Source: Acetispira formosa (nom. nud.) (GTDB taxonomy: Bacteria; Desulfobacterota; Desulfarculia; Adiutricales; Adiutricaceae). Taken from it: a stretch of 64,000 nucleotides of DNA. The notes under the pieces were generated by a model. The model worked only from the letters and a program-made list of their open reading frames with translations, searched no databases and had not been told where the DNA came from. Within the stretch, counting starts at the first letter, position 1. Each line of letters opens with the position of its first letter. The translations under genes were made by a program, and so were the position numbers. The DNA lies in NCBI GenBank assembly GCA_023525915.1, contig CP026657.1:3744001-3808000 (forward strand). The letters run 5' to 3'. Shown in pieces: positions 59,754 to 64,000 of this stretch.

Positions 59754-60704
59754 ATGAGAGAGCAAATCCGCACCGACATTGGGACGGCTAAAAATATGCT
59801 CAGGGAAAGGCTTTTGGATCGCATGCCGCGGCCCGGTGACTACAGCACCGGCATTGACGGTGTGAATCTGTATCGCCGTGATGAAAAAGGCCAATCCAAA
59901 AACTGTTTCTATAAACCGGCCATTATCAAACTGGTTCAGGGCTGCAAGCGGTCAATGGTGGGCTCTGATGAATTTTTCTATGGAGAAAATGATCTTTTGG
60001 TGGCCGGTGTGGATATGCCCAATACCAGCTTTCTCATGGACGCTTCGCCTGACAAACCATTTCTTTCGCTAACCATTGATTTGGATAAGGATATCATCGC
60101 CCAACTGGCCCTCACCACGCCTCTGACCGGCAACGAAAGCCCTTCAAGCTCCAGAGGGCTTCTGATTCAGGATGTCGATGCGGAAATGCTGGATGCCCTA
60201 TTGCGGCTTGAAGAGCTGATCGACCGGCCGGAGATGAGGCCGGTCATGGCCCCGATGATAATCAGGGAAATTCATTTCCGCCTGCTGCTTGGGCCGAACG
60301 GGCATTTGCTGCGGTCCTTCCATACTTACGGCTCACAGAGCCATCAAGTCGCCAGAGCCATAACCTGGCTGAAGCAGAATTTTCATAAGCCGGTGCTGGT
60401 GGAAGAACTGGCGGAAAAAGTCAATATGGCCCCCTCCACGTTTCACCGCCACTTTAAGGAAGTGACAACACTAAGCCCCGTACAGTATCAAAAGCGTCTG
60501 CGCCTTCATGCCGCCCAGCACCTTATGCTGGCCGAAAACTATGATTCCGTCCGGGCCAGTGAGGCGGTGGGCTATGAAAGCCTGACGCAATTTAACAGAG
60601 AATATAAAAGGCTTTTTGGCGACCCTCCCCGAAGAGACATCATCAAGCAACGGCACTCCTGTTTTCCGGCCGCCCCGGATTCGAAAACAGCCTCATCGGT
60701 CTGA
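59754..60704 (+). CDS. AraC_N-type transcription regulator (YqhC-like)
   Basis: About 316 residues from the ATG at 59754 (GAGGTG upstream). The N-terminal AraC_N domain has GIDGVNLYRRDEKGQSKNCF YKPAIIKLVQGCKR and the VAGVDMPNTSFLMDASPDKP FLSL segment. The C-terminal AraC helix-turn-helix pair (LVEELAEKVNMAPSTFHRHF and SVRASEAVGYESLTQFNREY KRLFG) is complete. In enterobacteria YqhC activates an aldehyde reductase. Here an aldo-keto reductase gene follows 229 bases downstream on the same strand, so local control by reactive aldehydes or similar compounds is likely. Confidence 0.9.
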   Translation: MREQIRTDIGTAKNMLRERLLDRMPRPGDYSTGIDGVNLYRRDEKGQSKNCFYKPAIIKLVQGCKRSMVGSDEFFYGENDLLVAGVDMPNTSFLMDASPDKPFLSLTIDLDKDIIAQLALTTPLTGNESPSSSRGLLIQDVDAEMLDALLRLEELIDRPEMRPVMAPMIIREIHFRLLLGPNGHLLRSFHTYGSQSHQVARAITWLKQNFHKPVLVEELAEKVNMAPSTFHRHFKEVTTLSPVQYQKRLRLHAAQHLMLAENYDSVRASEAVGYESLTQFNREYKRLFGDPPRRDIIKQRHSCFPAAPDSKTASSV

Positions 60705-60933
60705 ATCTCCGCCGCTTAAAAACTGGAGCAGCAACGCAAGGGGCTTGATTTTCTACGACCAGATTCCAGTGGGCCGCCGGAGCTGGCAAAGGGGAGGATT
60801 AGGCAAAAAAGCGGATAGGATTGGACCTTGCCTAAAAAGAAACAATGCATAAAATGGTAAAAATCTGGAGGCTCAATTTCGGACAATCCGAAAGCGGGCT
60901 GATTACCGTTTATGAACAGGGGAGACAGTCATA

Positions 60934-62094
60934 ATGCATTACAGAAATGTGGGGCAAACCGGCCTTTCGGCCAGCGTTATTGGAATCGGCCTGGAACGGG
61001 TGGACACCAAACCCCTGGAAAAGGTTGAGGAGGTGATCCACTGCGCCCTGGATCACGGCGTGAACATCATGGACATGTTCATGCCCGGACAAGAGATTAG
61101 AGGCAATATAGGCAAGGCCCTCACCGGCCGCCGGGACAAGGTTCTGCTTCAGGGGGCCATTGGTTCAGTCGACCTTAATCTGCAATATGACATCAGCCGG
61201 GATCTGGATATATGCAAGCGCTATTTCGAGGAAATGCTCCGCTGCCTGAAGACTGATTATATTGATTTCGGTATGCTGTTCTATCTTGATACCCATGAGG
61301 CCATTGATGAGATGATCCATAACGGAGTGGTCGAATATGCCCGGCAATTGAAACGGGAGGGGAAAATCAGGGCCATTGGGGCCAGCCTCCACAATCCCGA
61401 AACGGGGCTGAGGCTGGTTAATGAAAACATGGTGGATATGATGATGTTCAGCATCAATCCCGCGTTTGACATGATGACCGGAGCGGCCATTTCACCCGAA
61501 GAATTGCTTGACGACCAATTCGCGGACCGGGCGGTCAGCGTCGATCCCCGGCGGGCCGAGCTCTATCGGCTTTGCCAGAATCGCGGCGTCGGCATAACCG
61601 TTATGAAATCACTGGCCGCCGGCAAACTTCTTTCCGCTGATCACAGCCCCTTTTCCCAGGCCATGACTCCGGCCCAGTGCATCCATTATGCCTTAAACCG
61701 CCCGGCGGTGGCCAGTGTTCTGGTCGGCTGCGAATCACGCGGGCAGGTGGAGGAGGCGGTGCGATATCTTGATCTCAGCGATGAGGAACGTGATTATTCA
61801 CAGGTCATTAACCGCTTCCGTGACGACGGCAAAAGCGGCTTCGCGGGCAGCTGCGTCTATTGCAACCACTGTCTGCCCTGTCCGGCGGAAATCGATGTGG
61901 CCGCCGTCAATAAGCTTCTGGACATCGCGTCCCTGGATAAAAACAACATTCCGGCCGCTCTGGTCAGTCAGTATCAATCTTTGAAGTCACATGGCTCAGA
62001 CTGCCTGGAATGCGGAAGCTGTGAAGAGCGCTGTCCGTTCTCGGTCGAGGTGATCGAAAAAATGGCCGGGGCCGCCGCATTGTTTGGAAGGTAA
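60934..62094 (+). CDS. Aldo-keto reductase with C-terminal 4Fe-4S ferredoxin domain
   Basis: 386 residues from ATG 60934 (GGGGAGA upstream). The AKR barrel has MHYRNVGQTGLSASVIGIGL and CLKTDYIDFGMLFYLDT, then NPETGLRLVNENMVDMMMFS. Near the C-terminus CVYCNHCLPCP and CLECGSCEERCPF supply cysteines for two Fe-S clusters. Such fused proteins are common in anaerobes and may pass electrons from ferredoxin rather than NADPH. The usual AKR Asp-Tyr-Lys-His set is not obvious. It is probably controlled by the upstream AraC_N regulator. Confidence 0.9.
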   Translation: MHYRNVGQTGLSASVIGIGLERVDTKPLEKVEEVIHCALDHGVNIMDMFMPGQEIRGNIGKALTGRRDKVLLQGAIGSVDLNLQYDISRDLDICKRYFEEMLRCLKTDYIDFGMLFYLDTHEAIDEMIHNGVVEYARQLKREGKIRAIGASLHNPETGLRLVNENMVDMMMFSINPAFDMMTGAAISPEELLDDQFADRAVSVDPRRAELYRLCQNRGVGITVMKSLAAGKLLSADHSPFSQAMTPAQCIHYALNRPAVASVLVGCESRGQVEEAVRYLDLSDEERDYSQVINRFRDDGKSGFAGSCVYCNHCLPCPAEIDVAAVNKLLDIASLDKNNIPAALVSQYQSLKSHGSDCLECGSCEERCPFSVEVIEKMAGAAALFGR

Positions 62095-62139
62095 GCCACT
62101 AAGGGCTGTGGACTGGAGGCGGGTGATTTGAAGGATTCC

Positions 62140-62174
62140 AAACCTGAGTACGGACTTGACCCGCACTCAGGTTT
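62140..62174. terminator. Bidirectional terminator
   Basis: AAACCTGAGT and ACTCAGGTTT pair over a 15-base loop, with TTTTT on the plus side. It separates convergent genes: the aldo-keto reductase and the cyclophilin-like gene. Confidence 0.8.
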
Positions 62175-62181
62175 TTCAATT

Positions 62182-62706
62182 TTACTCCGCTGAAGTAATC
62201 ACTTCCAGCCGAGCCTCAAAATCTTCATTCATGCCGGAGAGCTTTTCCAGACCGGAATCAATTCGACCCATGATGATCAAGCCATTGGAATAACCGAAGC
62301 CGCGATAAAATATCGCCAGATTCCCCCAAGGCGCATAATAGGTAAAATCTCCGGCTGACGGGTTACTGCCGCTTGGCGCGTCCTGACTGGAAAGCTTGCG
62401 GGGCAGGTAGCTTATTTTTTCCGTCCGGTTATAGTCGCTCATCGACAGTGTTATGGGTAGAAGGCTGATAAAGTCACGGCTGGTGGGGTTGTCGTGCATC
62501 TTGATAATGATGGCTTCATTGTTGAAAGTCATTTTTATCTGAAGGTCGTTGGAGTTCGTCGCCATAAGTTCTCCCCCGTCGGCCCGTCCCGTCCCGACGC
62601 AGGTGAAAATTACCAGCCAGCAAGACAGTATTGAAAAAATCAGGGCCGCTTTTGTGAGCCCGCCTTTTCCATTCAGGCGACATCGCTTTCTAAATTTGCC
62701 GTTCAT
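62182..62706 (-). CDS. Cyclophilin-like fold protein with signal or anchor helix
   Basis: About 174 residues from the ATG at 62706. An N-terminal hydrophobic helix (AALIFSILSCWLVIFTCVG) is a signal or membrane anchor. The body has IKMTFNNEAIIIKMHDNPTS RDFISLLP and GDFTYYAPWGNLAIFYRGFG YSNGLIIMG, the beta-barrel of the cyclophilin-like (DUF369-related) family. These proteins have the cyclophilin fold without proven isomerase activity. They often sit beside carboxymuconolactone-decarboxylase and aldo-keto reductase genes, as here. Confidence 0.8.
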   Translation of the reverse strand: MNGKFRKRCRLNGKGGLTKAALIFSILSCWLVIFTCVGTGRADGGELMATNSNDLQIKMTFNNEAIIIKMHDNPTSRDFISLLPITLSMSDYNRTEKISYLPRKLSSQDAPSGSNPSAGDFTYYAPWGNLAIFYRGFGYSNGLIIMGRIDSGLEKLSGMNEDFEARLEVITSAE

Positions 62707-62747
62707 AATGAATGTCTTCTCCGTTTTGAGCCAGCACCGCGCCATGC

Positions 62748-63464
62748 TTATTTGGAAGCCCGGTCCTTCAGCACGACATCCAGGATCTCAGCGGCCTTCC
62801 GCCCGGCCTCCGGACTGACCTTATCATCCAGAACCGTGACCAGGCCGGTCAATTGAGAGCCAGTCAATCCGGTATTCATGCTGATATTGAAATGGGCCTG
62901 GAGCTGTGGCCTGACGCCCTCCATGTTGGCCAGGGCGGCCACAGTGGCTATTTCCCGGCTTTGGAAATCCAGGTTGTCGCGGCCAAAGATATCGCCGAAA
63001 AGATGGTCTTTCAGGAAAACGTCAACAGCCGGGGCAAAGTCGTATAAAGGCCCCCCGACCGGGCCGCCGGCCAGGGTGGTCTGGTTTGCGGCGCCAAGTT
63101 CAAGGCGGGTTTTTCCGGCGGGCAGAGGATTGGCCTCTGGTCCGGGCTCGTCCTTGAGGCCCTGAGCCTCCCGTTCCTTCATCAGTTCCATGAAAACTCC
63201 CAGGGCGTTGAGACTGCGGGGAAAACCGGCATAGGCATACAACTGCACCAGCACTTCCTTGATTTCGTTGACCGTCAGCCCGGCCTCCAGCCCGTCGCTC
63301 AAAGCCGGTTTTAACCTGTCAAGGTCACCGGAAGCAGTGAAGGCGGCAATGGGCACGATCGCCTGCTGTTTGGCGTTCAAATCTTTATTCATTTCCTGTG
63401 CCTCCAAAGTAGTATTACTGAACAGTAAGGCTACGATCATAAAAACAGGTGCAAAAATTTTCAT
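62748..63464 (-). CDS. Exported carboxymuconolactone decarboxylase-fold protein
   Basis: 238 residues with a signal peptide (MKIFAPVFMIVALLFSNTTL EAQ). Two CMD/AhpD-type halves: TASGDLDRLKPALSDGLEAG LTVNEIKEVLVQLYAYAGFP, and DFQSREIATVAALANMEGVR PQLQAHFNISMNTGLTGSQL. The catalytic Cys pair of true AhpD is not seen, so peroxidase activity is doubtful. GGAGG precedes the ATG. It forms an apparent operon with the cyclophilin-like gene, 41 bases downstream. Confidence 0.85.
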   Translation of the reverse strand: MKIFAPVFMIVALLFSNTTLEAQEMNKDLNAKQQAIVPIAAFTASGDLDRLKPALSDGLEAGLTVNEIKEVLVQLYAYAGFPRSLNALGVFMELMKEREAQGLKDEPGPEANPLPAGKTRLELGAANQTTLAGGPVGGPLYDFAPAVDVFLKDHLFGDIFGRDNLDFQSREIATVAALANMEGVRPQLQAHFNISMNTGLTGSQLTGLVTVLDDKVSPEAGRKAAEILDVVLKDRASK

Positions 63465-63518
63465 ATAACCTCCACGATGGGATTATTTGTTTCTTCATCA
63501 ATCTTGACGAACAACTTC

Positions 63519-64000
63519 TTAATCAATGGTCACCAGCTCATATTCACCAGTGCCCAGCCCGATATCTTCGGCGTGGGATATCTGGCTGCGCCAGTTGGTT
63601 CCCGGATGAATGCTGTGAAAGTGATCATCGGAGTGACCCTGCTGACTGCCGCCTAGCCGGCCACCCTCATGGCCCAGGCTGTCGGCCAGGGCGGTTCCCG
63701 GCAGAACCGGAGCGGAATTGACCGCGTCAATGCAGGCTTTATCCAAAGCCACCGGGTCAAAGCCGGCAAAGATGCCGATGTCGGCAATGATCGCGGCGTC
63801 ACTCTCTCCGTGACAATCGCAGTTAGGCGAGACCTGGTTGACCACGCTCACATGAAAGTGCGGGCGGCCATGCAGTACGGCCTGGCTGTATTCGACCATT
63901 CTGAGATTAACATCATCGGCGCTGCCGTCAAAGGGAGGATACAGGGCGTCGAAATTGCAAGTGGCGATGCAGCGTCCGCAGCCGACGCACCGGTCAGGAT
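63519..64000 (-). CDS. DUF362 / ferredoxin-type protein, C-terminal part (cut by right window edge)
   Basis: About 159 codons entering from base 64000. PDRCVGCGRCIATCNFDAL is a 4Fe-4S ferredoxin motif. It is followed by a region with VVNQVSPNCDCHGESDAAII ADIGIFAGFDPVALDKA, which is typical of DUF362 Fe-S proteins. An internal ATG at 63899 is not the true start, since the ferredoxin motif lies upstream in the same frame. An electron-transfer role is likely; the precise partner is unknown. It lies 54 bases upstream of the CMD-fold gene on the same strand, so they may be co-transcribed. Confidence 0.85.
   Translation of the reverse strand, partial: PDRCVGCGRCIATCNFDALYPPFDGSADDVNLRMVEYSQAVLHGRPHFHVSVVNQVSPNCDCHGESDAAIIADIGIFAGFDPVALDKACIDAVNSAPVLPGTALADSLGHEGGRLGGSQQGHSDDHFHSIHPGTNWRSQISHAEDIGLGTGEYELVTID

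Overview
The window looks like a chromosomal segment of a strictly anaerobic Gram-negative bacterium, most likely of the Deltaproteobacteria/Desulfobacterota sphere. This rests on gene content only: a giant 2-hydroxyacyl-CoA dehydratase activase-type protein, ferredoxin-type aldo-keto reductase and DUF362 proteins, several cobalamin riboswitches, MurJ, and a Mu-like phage. No 16S rRNA gene is present, so the taxon is inference.

Layout. 1-523: start of glutamate synthase (gltB, minus strand, cut by the window edge). 1129-3969: a large exported protein made of three internal repeats, of unknown function. 4214-9316: a five-gene Nik/Opp-type ABC importer operon (minus strand), preceded by a promoter, a cobalamin riboswitch and an intrinsic terminator (9428-9800). 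9853-12854: a graveyard and mobile zone. It holds a MATE-like fragment, an IS481-type transposase remnant, a tandem array of a 16-bp unit, and a RAYT (Y1) transposase element with perfect 17-bp terminal inverted repeats. The RAYT element has replaced the first part of a sodium:neurotransmitter-type symporter. 12973-15043: an exported isochorismatase-fold protein and a GT28 lipid glycosyltransferase.

About 15.2-44.7 kb is a Mu-like prophage read mostly on the minus strand. From its left end (high coordinates) come the repressor and an operator cluster, then the early block (small proteins, Ner-like protein, MuA, MuB, zinc-ribbon miniproteins, Gam, gp16, Mor-type activator). Next are lysis genes (amidase, holin-like protein, nested spanins), packaging and head genes, tail sheath and tube, a frameshifting chaperone, tape measure, N, and finally a fibre-assembly protein and a Dam-type methylase. 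The baseplate genes expected between P and the tail fibre are missing. In their place is one in-frame gene with a P-like N-terminus and a fibre-tip C-terminus, so the prophage is probably defective or domesticated.

44758-44834 is an initiator tRNA gene. It is followed by the 1488-residue activase-like protein, an intergenic region holding two related long palindromes, murJ, a metallophosphoesterase, rpsT, a methyltransferase, an AraC regulator next to a LysE-type exporter, and a chemoreceptor-like protein that lacks the signalling tip. 57.75-59.5 kb has no intact gene. It holds a small element with inverted ends, a strong promoter, two cobalamin riboswitches in tandem with no intact gene behind them, and a second pair of long palindromes. 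59754-64000 holds an AraC_N-type regulator with an Fe-S aldo-keto reductase, facing a minus-strand group: cyclophilin-like protein, exported carboxymuconolactone-decarboxylase-fold protein and a DUF362 protein cut by the right edge.

Best candidates for something undescribed: (1) paired inverted long palindromes whose arms differ between copies but stay self-complementary; (2) a phage repressor followed by a stand-alone copy of its own C-terminal domain; (3) orphan tandem cobalamin riboswitches; (4) a P/fibre chimera replacing a baseplate; (5) the three-repeat exported protein.
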